DNA of 64,000 nucleotides from Streptomyces sp. SA15 (GCF_002291145.1 NZ_NTGE01000126.1:62001-126000), one strand, 5' to 3'. Positions 34,261 through 43,893 are shown, numbered from the stretch's first letter. The notes: a model not told the origin generated them from the sequence alone. Made by a program: numbers and translations.

Positions 34261-36156
34261 TCAGCCGCGCCGTGGCTCCCGTACAACCGCGATCTCTCCC
34301 GGTGCCAGCGTCACCGAGCCGGGTGCCGGTTTGCCGGTGAGGAGTTCGACCGCGTCCTCGGCGACGGGCACCTGTGCGCCGTTGCCCGCGTGGTCGATCA
34401 GGAACAGATAGTCGGCGGACGGGGATCGGCGGCGAACCACCTCGACGCCCTCCGGTGCCGTGCGGACCGGTTCCACGCCGGCCTCGGTGCGGATGCGGGT
34501 CATGAGGGACGCGAGGGCGGTCGGGTCCGGGTGCGTGGCCAGGTACCAGGTCGTGCCCTCGCCGTACGCGTGACGTGTCACGGCGGGTACGTCTGTCAGT
34601 GGCCCGTCGGCGTACCACGCCACCGCCTCCGCCCCCTCCAGGCGCATGCGTTCGGACCACAGGGAGGCTGTACCGCCCCCGCGCAGCGTGACCGTGTCAC
34701 CGGGTTGGAGCGGGAAGTACTCGTCCGACCTGACGCCGAGCGCCTCCCGGAACGCTCCCGGGTAACCGCCCAGCCGTACATGGCAGTTCTCGTCCACCGC
34801 CCCGCTGTGGAAGCCGACCGCCAATGTGCCGCCGCGCTCGGCGAAGCCGGTGAGGTTCGCGGCGCTTTCGTCGTCGACCAGGTACAGCGCGGGGGCCAGC
34901 ACCACCCGGTAGGCCGACAGGTCGGCGTCCGGGCGTACGAAGTCCACGGCCACGCCCGATCGCCACAGCGGCGAGTACCAGGAGCGAACGAGGTCCAGGT
35001 ACCGCAGCTCGCTGTTGGGCTGGGCGGGGAACTCCAGGGCCCAACGGGCGTTCCAGTCCCAGGCGATGGCGACCTCGGCCGTGCCGGTGCTGCCGCATAC
35101 CTCGGCCAACGCCCTTAGATCAGCGCCCAGTCGGACCACGTCCCGCCAGATCTGGCTGTCGGTGCCGGCGTGCGGGACCATCGCGGAGTGCCACTGCTCG
35201 GCGCCCGCCTTCGCCGCCCGCCACTGGAAGAAGGCGATACCGTCCGCTCCGTGGGCCACGTGCGCGAGGGCGTTGCGCCGCAACTCCCCAGGCCTTTTGG
35301 CCCGGTTGACAGGCTGCCAGTTCACCGCGCCCGTGGAGTGCTCCATCAGGAACCAGGGGCCGCCCGCCAGTGACCGCACGAGATCGCTGCTCAGCGCGAT
35401 CCCGATCTCCGCCTCGGGGTCGGTGGACATCGCGTAGTGGTCGTTCGCCACCACGTCCAGCTCCGGGGCCCAGCGCCAGTAGTCCAGCGCATCGGTGATC
35501 GCCATGAAGTTGGTGGTGACGGGAGTGGCGGGGGCTGCCTCCCGCACCACGTCCCGCTCCGCCTTGTAGAGCGACAGCAGTTCGTCCGAGCAGAAGCGGC
35601 GCCAGTCCAGCAGGTTGGTCGGGTTCGGGCCGGCGGCGGTCGCCCGTGGGGGCAGGATCTCGTCCCAGTCGTAGTACCACTGGCTCCAGAAGGTGGTACT
35701 CCAGGCGTCGTTCAGTGCTGCCAGGTCATCGGTGTACTTCGTACGCAACCAGGCTCGGAACGCCTCCGCGCTGGTGTCGCAGTAGCAGGCGTTGGTGTGG
35801 CAGCCGTACTCGTTGTGGACGTGCCACATCGCCACGGCCGGGTGGTCGGCGTACCGTTCGGCCAGCGCGCCCGTGATACGCAGGGCCGCCGCGCGGTAGG
35901 CGGGGCTCGAGGGGCAGAACGTCTGGCGGCTGCCGTACGACAGCCGGTGGCCGTCCTTGTCGACGGGCAGTGCCTCCGGGTGGGCTCTGAAGAACCACGC
36001 CGGAGGAGCCGCGGTCGGGGTCGCGAGGTCGGCGGCGATGCCGTTCTCGTGCAGCAGGTCGAGGATCCGGTCCATGCGCGAGAAGTCGTACGTGCCCTCG
36101 GAGGGCTCCAGCAGGGCCCAGGAGAAGATGCCGACGCTGACGAAGTTGACGCCGCG
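34261..36156 (-). pseudogene. GH42 beta-galactosidase truncated at its 5' end
   Basis: Reading backward from the stop at 34261, more than 600 residues of a GH42 enzyme are intact: acid/base glutamate in MWHVHNEYGCH, zinc cysteines in TNACYCDTSAEAF, nucleophile glutamate in WFLMEHSTGAVNW, and trimerisation and C-terminal domains. The N-terminus is cut: homology reads FVSVGIFSWALLEPSEGTYD back to GVN and then stops at about 36154. About 40-50 residues and the start codon, which should precede it, are gone. The sequence beyond belongs to a plus-strand gene. The internal ATG 36075 could give a 604-residue protein, but one missing the first barrel strand. Confidence 0.88.
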
Positions 36157-36767
36157 GCTTCACTCCGACCGCGATCGTCACCCGCCTCACGTACCTGTCG
36201 GCGCCGGACTCGGTGCAGGGCGCACTCGCCGCCGGACTGCTGGGTGGCGGCTCCCGGTTCCTCGGGGTCACCGAGGACACCGGGGCCTTTCTGCACGAGG
36301 TGCTGGAACACCACCCCGGGCCGCTGCCGTGCGACGAGGCGGAATGGGACGAGCTCGCCCTCGAAACCGTACGTGCGCAGCGGGCGTCGGGACGGTTCGT
36401 GCCCGGCCTGGGCCATCACGTCCACAAGGACGGCGACCCGCGCACCCCGCGGCTCATGGAGATCGCCGTGGAGGAGCAGCAGTTCGGCCCCCACCTGTCG
36501 CTGTTCGCCGCGATAGGCCGGACGCATCCGCAGGTCCTGGGCAAGACCCTGCCGCTGAACGGCGCCGGAGTGTGCGGGGCAGCCCTGGCCGACCTCGACC
36601 TGCCTCTCCCGCTGCTGCGCGGTTTCGCGCTGCTGGCCCGTACAGCGGGGTTGATCGGTCAACTCGCCGAGGAGATGCGGCATCCGGTCGCCAACGAAAT
36701 CTTCCTCTCCGTCGACCTGAACAACAGGCCCGTCGCCCCCGACCCGCACCCCGGAAACCGCCCATGA
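36157..36767 (+). pseudogene. Citrate-synthase-family protein (citryl-CoA lyase type), 5'-truncated
   Basis: The frame shows FTPTAIVTRLTYLSAPDSVQ, GALAAGLLGGGSRFLGVTED, then GLGHHVHKDGDPRTPRL (the conserved citrate-synthase His region) and NGAGVCGAALADLDLP. This is the C-terminal two thirds of a citryl-CoA lyase/citrate-synthase-like protein. Homology begins at the same point where the GH42 gene is cut, with no start codon before it. The stop overlaps the next gene start as ATGA, so the 3' end and operon structure are original. Confidence 0.82.
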
Positions 36768-37456
36768 GCGGGTCGCTCCCCGGTGAGCCCTTCGTCCTGC
36801 TCGTCCACGGCGCCCACCACGGCGCCTGGTGCTGGGACGAGGTGACGGAACGGCTGGGTGAAGCCGGCCTCCGCAGCCATGCCCTCGACCTCCCCCTGAC
36901 CTCCTTCACCGATGACACCGAGGCGGTGCGCAGCGCCGTACGCGAGGGGGCACGACACGGCCCCGTGCTGCTCGTCGCACACAGCTACGGCGGCCTGCCG
37001 GTTTCGGCCGGCGGACACGCCGCCTCGCGCCTGGTCTACATCGCGGCGCGCATGCCGCTGCCAGGCGAGTCCCCCGCGCGGCTGACTCCCCACTGGAACG
37101 ATCCCGCCTTCCGCCAGTCCGCGCAGACGGCCCCGGACGGCACGGTGACCCTGCTGTCGACCGCCCGCGAGGCGCTCTACTCCACCACGCTCCCGCAATA
37201 CGCCGAGCGTGCGGCGGCACTTTGGCGGCCGATGCGCAGCCAGGTGCCGGACACGCCCCTCGACAACCCGGCGTGGTTGGTTGCCCCCAGCGCGTACGTC
37301 GTGTGCGCAGCGGACCGGACCGTATTGCCTGAGGCGCAGCGCGCCTGCGCCGCGCGCGCCACCACTCGCATCGAACTCGACTGCGACCACTCGCCGTTCT
37401 ACTCGGCACCCGAACCGCTGGCCCAGTTCCTGGCCGCGCAGGCGGCGGCACTGTGA
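36764..37456 (+). CDS. Alpha/beta hydrolase (esterase-like)
   Basis: 230 residues from ATG 36764, overlapping the upstream stop. Motifs: VLLVHGAHHGAWCWDEV (oxyanion loop), nucleophile LLVAHSYGGLPVS, and a late His in ELDCDHSPFYSAPEP. This resembles the short cytoplasmic esterase/hydroxynitrile-lyase-like group. Coupled to the broken citrate-synthase-family gene, it may have lost its promoter through the deletion at 36.157 kb. Confidence 0.82.
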   Translation: MSGSLPGEPFVLLVHGAHHGAWCWDEVTERLGEAGLRSHALDLPLTSFTDDTEAVRSAVREGARHGPVLLVAHSYGGLPVSAGGHAASRLVYIAARMPLPGESPARLTPHWNDPAFRQSAQTAPDGTVTLLSTAREALYSTTLPQYAERAAALWRPMRSQVPDTPLDNPAWLVAPSAYVVCAADRTVLPEAQRACAARATTRIELDCDHSPFYSAPEPLAQFLAAQAAAL

Positions 37457-37636
37457 TGCTTCGCCAGGCGGCTTCCCGCTGGATGAGATCGAGGTGATGG
37501 ATGCCGTCGGCGAACCACCGTCTGTCCCGCCTGACTGAGCTTTTGGTCCGGTGATTTGTGTGGGGCCCCGGGTCAGGTACCGCGCCAGTTCAGGTGGCTT
37601 CGCCGGTAAGCCTGCGGGCAGAGCTCTCTCGGTCTG

Positions 37637-37740
37637 ATGTACGACGCCGATCTGGACAAGCCGGTCGGCCGGCTGTCCGTGGGGCAGTGCCGGCGGCTCG
37701 CGTCGGCCCTCCTGGTGGCCCGCCCGCCGCAGGCGCCGGG
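37637..37740 (+). pseudogene. Fragment of an ABC transporter ATPase (ABC-F-like)
   Basis: About 33 codons reading YDADLDKPVGRLSVGQCRRL and ASALLVARPPQA, which contain the ABC signature LSVGQ. Neither the Walker A nor the Walker B half is present. Confidence 0.6.
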
Positions 37741-37744
37741 GGCC

Positions 37745-38010
37745 GCGTTCCTTCGTAGGGCGGGCGGGCGCAGCCGTTCTCTGAACATGGCGAGTACGGC
37801 GGGTACGAGACTGACGGCGACCAGGACCGCCAACAGCACGGGGCCGCGGCGGCCGGACCCATCACCGTCAGGAACGGAATACCGGTGACCGCCAACGCCG
37901 CCAGCGCGATGATCACGGTCGCGCCGGCGAAGACGACCGCGCCGCCCGCGGTGGCCACCGCACGCGCGATGGAGTCCTCCACGTCCTGCTCCGGGTCGGC
38001 GAGCTGCTCG
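37745..38010 (-). pseudogene. Fragment of an MMPL/RND-family membrane protein
   Basis: Minus strand: DSIARAVATAGGAVVFAGAT, VIIALAALAVTGIPFLTVMG, a frameshift, then LLAVLVAVSLVPAVLAMFRE. This is a transmembrane stretch typical of MMPL exporters. The remainder of the roughly 700-residue protein is absent. Confidence 0.75.
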
Positions 38011-38104
38011 CGATTGCTCGTCCGTCTTTCGTCGTGCTCGTCCACCCTGCACCGCATCCGCATCCGCTTACGGGTGCGGATGGTCGATTAGTTGCGCCAG
38101 TTGT

Positions 38105-39292
38105 TCACCAGCCGGTGACACGTTCCCAGAAGGCGTGGATCGCTGGTGCGGTGTTCGTGGTGCGGGTGCTGTCGATGACGTGGTAGCCGTGGTGCTGGGC
38201 GGCGGTCGCGCAGGCGTGGTTGGGCAGGACGCGCAGGCGTGTGCCGACGGGCAGGTCGGGGAGTTCGGCGCCGTCGCGGGCGGTGAGGGTGCCGTGTTCC
38301 TGGCTCGCCGCGGTCATGACCAGGCCCGGGATGAGGGTGCCGTGCAGGTCGGTGACCAGGCCGTAGCCTTGGTCCTGTGCCTGGGCGGCGGTGCCGCGGT
38401 CGCGAGACATGGCCATCCAGCCGCCGTCGGTGATGATCCACCCGTGTTCGGGGCGGTGGCCGATGACGGTGGCGACGACCGACAGGGCGAGGTCCTCGAT
38501 GTGGCAGACACCGATGCCGACCATGACCAGGTCGAAGAAGACGTAGTTGCCGGCGCGTAGTTCGGTGATGCCGGTGAGGTCATCGGCTGCGTGGGCGGTG
38601 GGGGTGGAGCCGACGCTGACGGTGTCGAGCGGCAGTCCGGCCGCGCGCAGCCGCTCGGCGGCGGCGACGGCGGTGTCGCGTTCGTTCTTCGCCGCCAGGC
38701 GCTGTTCGTCCGGGGTGTAGGCGAAGTAGGACTCGCCCGCGTGGGTCAGTACGCCGTCCAGGCAGCCGGCCTCGTGCAGGATGCGGCCGATCTCGGTCAG
38801 CGTGGGGTCGTCGGGCTTGAGGCCGCCGCGGTGGCCGTCGCAGTCGATCTCGATCTGGGTGGGGATGGGCAGTCCGGCCCGGCGCGAGGCTTCGGTGACG
38901 GACACTGCCTGCTCGGTGCTGTCCAGCAGCAGGCGCAGCCGCACGCCGCGGTTGAGCAGGGCGATGACGCGCGGGAGTTTGTGGGGGTCGATGCCGACGG
39001 CGTAGGTGATGTCGGTGTAGCCGCCGTCGGCGAACGCCTCGGCCTCGGCGAGCGTGGAGACGGTGACCGGGCAGGGTGTGCCGCTGTGCATGAGGGCGGC
39101 GACCTCAAGGCTCTTGGCGGTCTTCACATGGGGGCGCAGGGTGACGCCGAGCCGGTCGGCCCTGGCCTTGAGGCGCTCGATGTTGCGCTGCGCCTTGTGC
39201 ACGTCGACGACGGCGAACGGTGTGTCAGGGTCGGACAACGTCGGGTCGGTGGTGAGGCTGATGGTGGCGCTGGTGCGTGCTGCGGTGCTCAC
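38105..39292 (-). CDS. D-threonine aldolase/D-serine dehydratase family PLP enzyme
   Basis: 395 residues, alanine-racemase-like N-terminal barrel: DTPFAVVDVHKAQRNIERLK, then the PLP-lysine motif LRPHVKTAKS (K57). The C-terminal metal site is LPNHACATAAQHHGY, with the His and Cys that bind zinc in eukaryotic-type D-serine dehydratase. The family includes D-threonine aldolase, D-threo-3-hydroxyaspartate dehydratase and beta-hydroxyaspartate aldolase. It starts at GTG 39292, overlapping the stop of the upstream gene as GTGA, so it is co-translated with the ornithine-cyclodeaminase-family protein. Exact substrate not decidable here. Confidence 0.85.
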   Translation of the reverse strand: MSTAARTSATISLTTDPTLSDPDTPFAVVDVHKAQRNIERLKARADRLGVTLRPHVKTAKSLEVAALMHSGTPCPVTVSTLAEAEAFADGGYTDITYAVGIDPHKLPRVIALLNRGVRLRLLLDSTEQAVSVTEASRRAGLPIPTQIEIDCDGHRGGLKPDDPTLTEIGRILHEAGCLDGVLTHAGESYFAYTPDEQRLAAKNERDTAVAAAERLRAAGLPLDTVSVGSTPTAHAADDLTGITELRAGNYVFFDLVMVGIGVCHIEDLALSVVATVIGHRPEHGWIITDGGWMAMSRDRGTAAQAQDQGYGLVTDLHGTLIPGLVMTAASQEHGTLTARDGAELPDLPVGTRLRVLPNHACATAAQHHGYHVIDSTRTTNTAPAIHAFWERVTGW

Positions 39293-40293
39293 AGGGAGAT
39301 GTCCATTTTCTGCAGAAGGGCCAGGCCCATGTAGAGGTCCTGCAGTCCGATACCGGAGCTGTCGAAGAGGGTGATGTCACTGTCGCCGGTGCGTCCCTCG
39401 GCGCGGTGGGTGAGGACCTCGCCGAGCGGAGTGAGGACGGTGGCTGCGGGGGCGTGCTGGCTCTCGCCCATGCGGCGGGCCTGCTCGGGCAGGTCGCAGA
39501 AGACGCGTGCGCGGCTGAACAGTTCGGGTGGGAGTTCCCGCTTGCCGGGGGCGTCGGAGCCCATGCAGGAGATGTGCGTGCCGGGGGGGACCCGACTGGC
39601 CTCGAACAGGGGCGGGGTGTCGGCCCGGGCGGTGGTGGCGGTGACGATCACATCGGCTCGAGCGCAGGCTTCCTCCGCACCACAAGCACGGGCAGCGTGA
39701 CCTTGTGAGGTCAGTGCCGCGGCCATCCGGTTGGCACGCTCCGCGGTGCGTCCCACGATCAGGACCTCCTCAATGGGTCGGACGCGGCTGACGGCCCGCA
39801 CTTCGTAGGCAACCTGGTGACCGGTGCCGAAGACGGCCAGGGTGGTGGCTTCCGTCCGGGCCAGCAGCTCGACGGCGAGGGCGTCGGCAGCGGCGGTCCG
39901 GTAGGCGTTGGCGGTGCCTACTTCCAGTACGGCCGCGATACGGCCGATCGTCTGGTCCAACAGCAGCAGGGTGGAGTGGTGACGCGGCAGCCCGTGCTCC
40001 GTGTTGCCCGGCCAGTAGGTGCCGATCTTCACCCCGGCGTGCGTCGCGGATGCGGACGGCTTGAGGGTGAACTGGTTGCGCGGATCGGAACCGTGCACGG
40101 CCAGACTGGGAAAGACCGTGCCGTCCACCGTGGCGGCGAAGGCGGTACGGGCCGCTTCCAGAGCCAGCTCCTCGTCCACGAGCGCGGCGGTCTCCTCCTC
40201 GGTGACGTGCAACAGGCCGCGCGCGGTCGGTGGGCGGGCCGAGCCGGAGGAGGCAGCGGACACTGGGTCGGCGGTCGATCCGATGGCGGTCAT
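39289..40293 (-). CDS. Ornithine cyclodeaminase/mu-crystallin family protein
   Basis: 334 residues: TLKPSASATHAGVKIGTYWP, then the NAD-binding loop TLAVFGTGHQVAYEVRAVSR and ADVIVTATTARADTPPLFEA. The family covers ornithine cyclodeaminase, imino-acid reductases such as DauB of D-arginine catabolism, and iminosuccinate reductase of the beta-hydroxyaspartate cycle. It sits between a DauR-like regulator (11 bases upstream) and a D-threonine-aldolase-family enzyme, so a role in D-amino-acid or hydroxyaspartate metabolism is likely. Confidence 0.85.
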   Translation of the reverse strand: MTAIGSTADPVSAASSGSARPPTARGLLHVTEEETAALVDEELALEAARTAFAATVDGTVFPSLAVHGSDPRNQFTLKPSASATHAGVKIGTYWPGNTEHGLPRHHSTLLLLDQTIGRIAAVLEVGTANAYRTAAADALAVELLARTEATTLAVFGTGHQVAYEVRAVSRVRPIEEVLIVGRTAERANRMAAALTSQGHAARACGAEEACARADVIVTATTARADTPPLFEASRVPPGTHISCMGSDAPGKRELPPELFSRARVFCDLPEQARRMGESQHAPAATVLTPLGEVLTHRAEGRTGDSDITLFDSSGIGLQDLYMGLALLQKMDISL

Positions 40294-40303
40294 CAGGGGC
40301 CTT

Positions 40304-41029
40304 TCACTTGGTGTAGTTGTAGACGGTCGCTCGGGACACGCCGAGTAGGTCGGCGATGGTCTGCGCGGCGTCGCGCGAGTCGAAGTAGCCGTCTTGGTGG
40401 AGCTGCCGCACCAGCGCTTTCTTGTCCTCCCGGCTCAGCGACCGGGGGGTGGCGGCGCGCTCCGCGGCCAGTGCCTCCACCGCCTGCCGCAGCTCGCGCG
40501 CGTTGCGGTCCCGGAGCGTCTCCAGAGGCTGCTCGCGGTGCTCGGTGTCCGTGGCCACCAGGTTGGACAACACGAGTGTCATGGGTGACAGGACGGACAC
40601 GTCGAGGTTCAGACAGAGGGCCGCGACGTATTCGCCTGCGGTGTTCTTGATGCCGATGGACGTGCTCTTGGCCGGACGGCCATCGGGAAACTGGTTGGGG
40701 TAGTTCTGGATGACGCTCGGGTAGTCGGGGTCCTCGATGCGGGCCAGGCCCAACTCCGTGACGGAGTCCCCGACCTTGCGGCCGGAGAGGTTGTTCTCGA
40801 TGGCCCGGATCGCATGCTGCGGATCCCGCAGGTCATGCAGAACCACCTCGCACAGGCCCGGGAACATGCGGCCCAGCGCGACAGCGATCTTCTCGGCCTC
40901 CCGGATGAGATGCTCGTCCGCCTCGGCAGAGGCGGTTGCAGCCAGACCCTTGGGGCCGATCTTGTCCGCACTGTCCACGACGCCGTCCACGGAATCCCTT
41001 CCCACCAGTGAGTTGGATTTCTTTTCCAA
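40304..41029 (-). CDS. YheO/DauR-type transcriptional regulator
   Basis: 241 residues. The N-terminal YheO PAS-like domain spans about 45-160 (GRMFPGLCEVVLHDLRDPQH, IENNLSGRKVGDSVTELGL, KSTSIGIKNTAGEYVAALCL). The C-terminal helix-turn-helix is DDAAQTIADLLGVSRATVYN-like, in this gene reading SRDAAQTIADLLGVSRATVY. DauR represses D-arginine catabolism in Pseudomonas and lies next to dauB, the arrangement seen here. First gene of a three-gene unit with the two enzymes. Confidence 0.88.
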   Translation of the reverse strand: MEKKSNSLVGRDSVDGVVDSADKIGPKGLAATASAEADEHLIREAEKIAVALGRMFPGLCEVVLHDLRDPQHAIRAIENNLSGRKVGDSVTELGLARIEDPDYPSVIQNYPNQFPDGRPAKSTSIGIKNTAGEYVAALCLNLDVSVLSPMTLVLSNLVATDTEHREQPLETLRDRNARELRQAVEALAAERAATPRSLSREDKKALVRQLHQDGYFDSRDAAQTIADLLGVSRATVYNYTK

Positions 41030-41424
41030 TTCTAGACGGCAAAGCTAAAGGACCTCCCGTCCCTTGTCCAGCGGGTGCGCGCAGTGCACGTCGACCGCGA
41101 GACGCTGACCCGGCTACGGAGGGGTCTGCTCCTCCTTCCTGTGGCACGCCGAGATCGCCGCGGCGGCGTTACGGCGTCGACAGCCCAGACGCTCCTGCTG
41201 AAGGATGCCCGCCGAGGTCTGGTCGGGGGCTAGGAGGACATGATCGTGGGCGTTGCTCTTGATCTGACGTCCGACCGGGTGGCCGTGCTCGTGGGACTAC
41301 CAAGCAGCAGGCACCTCGTCGAAAACGGCGGGCCTTTGATGCTCACAAGTTCGACGGTCAGTGTCCCGATGACGGCGATGGCTGGGGGCGGCTGTGATGC
41401 GTTCCTGCTTGCACTTGCGGATGA
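41030..41424. other. Divergent intergenic region before the SDR gene
   Basis: Nearly 400 bases with no recognisable protein in any frame. It probably contains the promoter of the DauR-like gene close to 41035 (AT-rich TTTTCCAATTCTAGA segment) and degenerate sequence beyond. Confidence 0.4.
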
Positions 41425-41462
41425 AAACCGATCGGTTTACTGTGATGGAAACCGATCGGTTT
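41425..41462. promoter_or_regulatory. Two perfect AAACCGATCGGTTT operators, TetR-type
   Basis: Identical 14-bp palindromes at 41425-41438 and 41449-41462 with centres 24 bases apart. A possible promoter (TTGCGG at 41415, TACTGT at 41438, 17-base spacer) is overlapped by both. The palindrome form is typical of TetR-family repressors, but no TetR gene is present in the window. Confidence 0.8.
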
Positions 41463-41482
41463 CTCATTCTGTGGAGGCAGTC

Positions 41483-42184
41483 ATGGCCGCTTTGAAGGGC
41501 GCGAACGTCTTCGTCACCGGCGGCAGCCGCGGCATAGGCAAGGCCCTGGTGGAAGAGTTGTACGCGCGCGGTGCCGGCAAGGTCTACGCCACGGCCCGCG
41601 ACCCGCGCGGCGTGACGCACCCGGACGCGGTCCCGGTGGCGCTGGAGGTCACCGACCCCACCTCCGTGGCGGCGGCGGCCGCACAGGCGCAGGACGTCTC
41701 CGTACTGATCAACAACGCCGGCGCCTCGGTCAGCGCGTCCCTCCTCGACTCCCCGGTCGACGACGTACGCCAGGAGTTCGAGACCAACTTCTACGGCCCG
41801 CTGCTGGTCACCCGGGCGTTCGTGCCGGTCATCGAGCGCAACGGCGGCGGCCACGTGCTCAACGTGCACTCCGTGCTGTCCTGGCTGGCCCTCGGCGGCT
41901 CCTACAGTGCCTCCAAGGCCGCCCTGTGGTCGCAGACCAACTCCCTGCGCCTGGAGCTGCAGCCGCGCGGCATCACGGTCACCGGACTGCACGTCGGCTA
42001 CGTTGACACCGATCTGGCGGCCGGCGTCGACGCACCCAAGTCCGACCCCCGGGACGTCGCCGCCCTCGCCCTCGACGGCGTCGAGACGGGCGCGTACGAG
42101 ATCCTCGCCGACGACATCTCACGGCAGGTCAAGGCGGGCCTCGCCGGAGACCTGGCCGGCCTGTACCCCCAGCTGACGAAGTAA
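41483..42184 (+). CDS. Short-chain dehydrogenase/reductase
   Basis: 233 residues from ATG 41483 with GGAGG upstream. Classical SDR motifs: cofactor loop VFVTGGSRGIGKAL, VLINNAG, catalytic Ser in LNVHSVLSW and Tyr/Lys in SYSASKAALW. ATARDP after the second strand suggests NADP(H). It lies directly behind the paired TetR-type operators and 28 bases before an alpha/beta hydrolase, so the two are co-regulated. Such pairs are often detoxification or xenobiotic-response genes. Confidence 0.9.
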   Translation: MAALKGANVFVTGGSRGIGKALVEELYARGAGKVYATARDPRGVTHPDAVPVALEVTDPTSVAAAAAQAQDVSVLINNAGASVSASLLDSPVDDVRQEFETNFYGPLLVTRAFVPVIERNGGGHVLNVHSVLSWLALGGSYSASKAALWSQTNSLRLELQPRGITVTGLHVGYVDTDLAAGVDAPKSDPRDVAALALDGVETGAYEILADDISRQVKAGLAGDLAGLYPQLTK

Positions 42185-42212
42185 CCCCTTCACACCCAAG
42201 GAGCCCGACGAG

Positions 42213-43091
42213 ATGCCCAGCTATGAATCACGTCCCACGATCCACGTTCCGGGGACCACCAGCCACACCATCGCCCCGCGCACGGGACGCCACAGCCGCG
42301 AGGGAACGCTGCGCTACCTCAAGGCGGGCACCGGTGCTCCCCTGGTCCTGCTGCACACCGTGCGCACCCAGGCCGAGCACTTCCGCCACCTCATCCCGCT
42401 GATCGCGGACCAGTACACCGTGTACGCCCTCGACCTGCCGGGGATGGGCTACTCCGAGATCGTGCCCGGTGCGTCGTACGACGAACCGGCCATGCGCGCG
42501 GGCGTCGAACGGCTCCTGACCGAACTCGACCTCCACGACGTCACACTGGTCGGGGAGTCCATGGGGGCGGTGCTCGCCCTGACCACCGCGGCCGATCTGC
42601 CGGAGCGGGTACGACGCGTTGTCGCGGTGAACACCTACGACTTCCGCGGCGGGATCGCCCGGTCCGGTCTCCTCGCCCGTGTGGTGGTCAGCGGTGTCCT
42701 CGCCCCGGGCGTGGGCCCGGTGATCGCCGGCGTGGAGCCCAAGCCCGCCCTCAGCAAGATCCTGCAGGGCGGCCTCGGCGACAAGACCGCGCTGCGGGCG
42801 GACTACGTCGACGAGCTCCTCCAGGTGGGCGGCCGCCCCGGCTACCCGATCGTCGCCCGGGCCGTGTACCAGGCCCTGCCCAGCCTCATCGCGGCCCGGT
42901 CGCGCTACCCCGAGGTCAAGGCCCCCATCCACCTCGTCTACGGGGAGAAGGACTGGTCGCGGCCATCGGACCGGCAAGCCAACAAGGAATTGCTGCCGGC
43001 CGCCGATTTCACGCAGGTACCGGGAGCAGGCCACTTCATCGCACTTGAGCGGCCTGACGTGCTGGCCGATCTGCTGAACGCGGTGGCGTGA
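42213..43091 (+). CDS. Alpha/beta hydrolase (epoxide hydrolase/haloalkane dehalogenase-like)
   Basis: 292 residues, AAGGAG upstream of ATG 42213. LRYLKAGTGAPLVLLHTVRT (modified oxyanion HG region), nucleophile elbow TLVGESMGAVLALT with Ser, acid in YGEKDWSRPSDR and His in VPGAGHFIALERPD. A serine nucleophile points to esterase or lactonase rather than dehalogenase chemistry. It is transcribed with the SDR gene. Confidence 0.87.
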   Translation: MPSYESRPTIHVPGTTSHTIAPRTGRHSREGTLRYLKAGTGAPLVLLHTVRTQAEHFRHLIPLIADQYTVYALDLPGMGYSEIVPGASYDEPAMRAGVERLLTELDLHDVTLVGESMGAVLALTTAADLPERVRRVVAVNTYDFRGGIARSGLLARVVVSGVLAPGVGPVIAGVEPKPALSKILQGGLGDKTALRADYVDELLQVGGRPGYPIVARAVYQALPSLIAARSRYPEVKAPIHLVYGEKDWSRPSDRQANKELLPAADFTQVPGAGHFIALERPDVLADLLNAVA

Positions 43092-43195
43092 CCGCCCCGA
43101 GAGCGCCGTAGCCACCCCGTTCGGGTGTAGTGCGGGACGGGGACCAGGCTCGGCCATGTTGCGTGACAGCGTCGTGGCACGCAAAGGGGCAGCGC

Positions 43196-43893
43196 GTGGC
43201 AGAGATTCAGATCGAGTTCGATGTTCCGGCGGAGATGTGTGTGACGGCACGGTGCTGCGCGCCGATGTCTACCGGCCCGTGGGCAGGGGACCGTGGCCGG
43301 TGCTGCTGATGCGGCTGCCGTACGGCAAGCAGATGCCCCTGCTGGCCGCGGCGTTCGATCCCCTGGCGGCGGCCCGGCGCGGGTTCATGGTGGTCATCCA
43401 GGACACCCGTGGCCGGTTCGCCTCCGAGGGGGAGTGGGAGCCGTTGACGTACGAGGAGAGCGACGGGTACGACACCGTGCGGTGGGCCGCCGCCCTGCCC
43501 GGCGCGAACGGCTCGGTCGGCATGTTGGGCGCCGGCTATTTCGGCAACACCCAGTGGATGGCGGCGCTGTCGAAGCCGCCGGAGCTGAAGGCGATCGCCC
43601 CGATGGTCACGTGGTCCGACCCGGACGACGGACTGTGGACACGCGGCGGCGCGATCGAACTCGGTACGACCGTGACCTGGTCGCTTCTGCACGGCGCCGA
43701 CACCCTGATGCGGCGTCACCGCACCGACCCCGCCGCGCTCGTGGCCGGCCTCGGCGGCGGACCTGTGGCGGCCGGACGAGCAGGCCCTGCGCGAGGAACT
43801 GGCCGCCTTCGCCGACAACTGGTCGGCGAGCTCGGTGGCCGACGCCCTGCGAGCCTTCCTCGCACCCCACACCACTACGAAAGCGGACAACGA
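43196..43893 (+). pseudogene. CocE/NonD (S15) hydrolase, frameshifted and truncated
   Basis: GTG 43196 begins AEIQIEFDVPAEM, then a two-base shift near 43235 is needed to reach DGTVLRADVYRPVGRGPWPV, FMVVIQDTRGRFASEGEWEP, YDTVRWAAALPGANGSVGML and GAGYFGNTQWMAALSKPPEL, where the nucleophile position reads GAGYFG instead of the usual GxSYxG. After a further frame change, WRPDEQALREELAAFADNWS runs to a TGA overlapping the next start. Most of the C-terminal half is missing. Confidence 0.8.
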
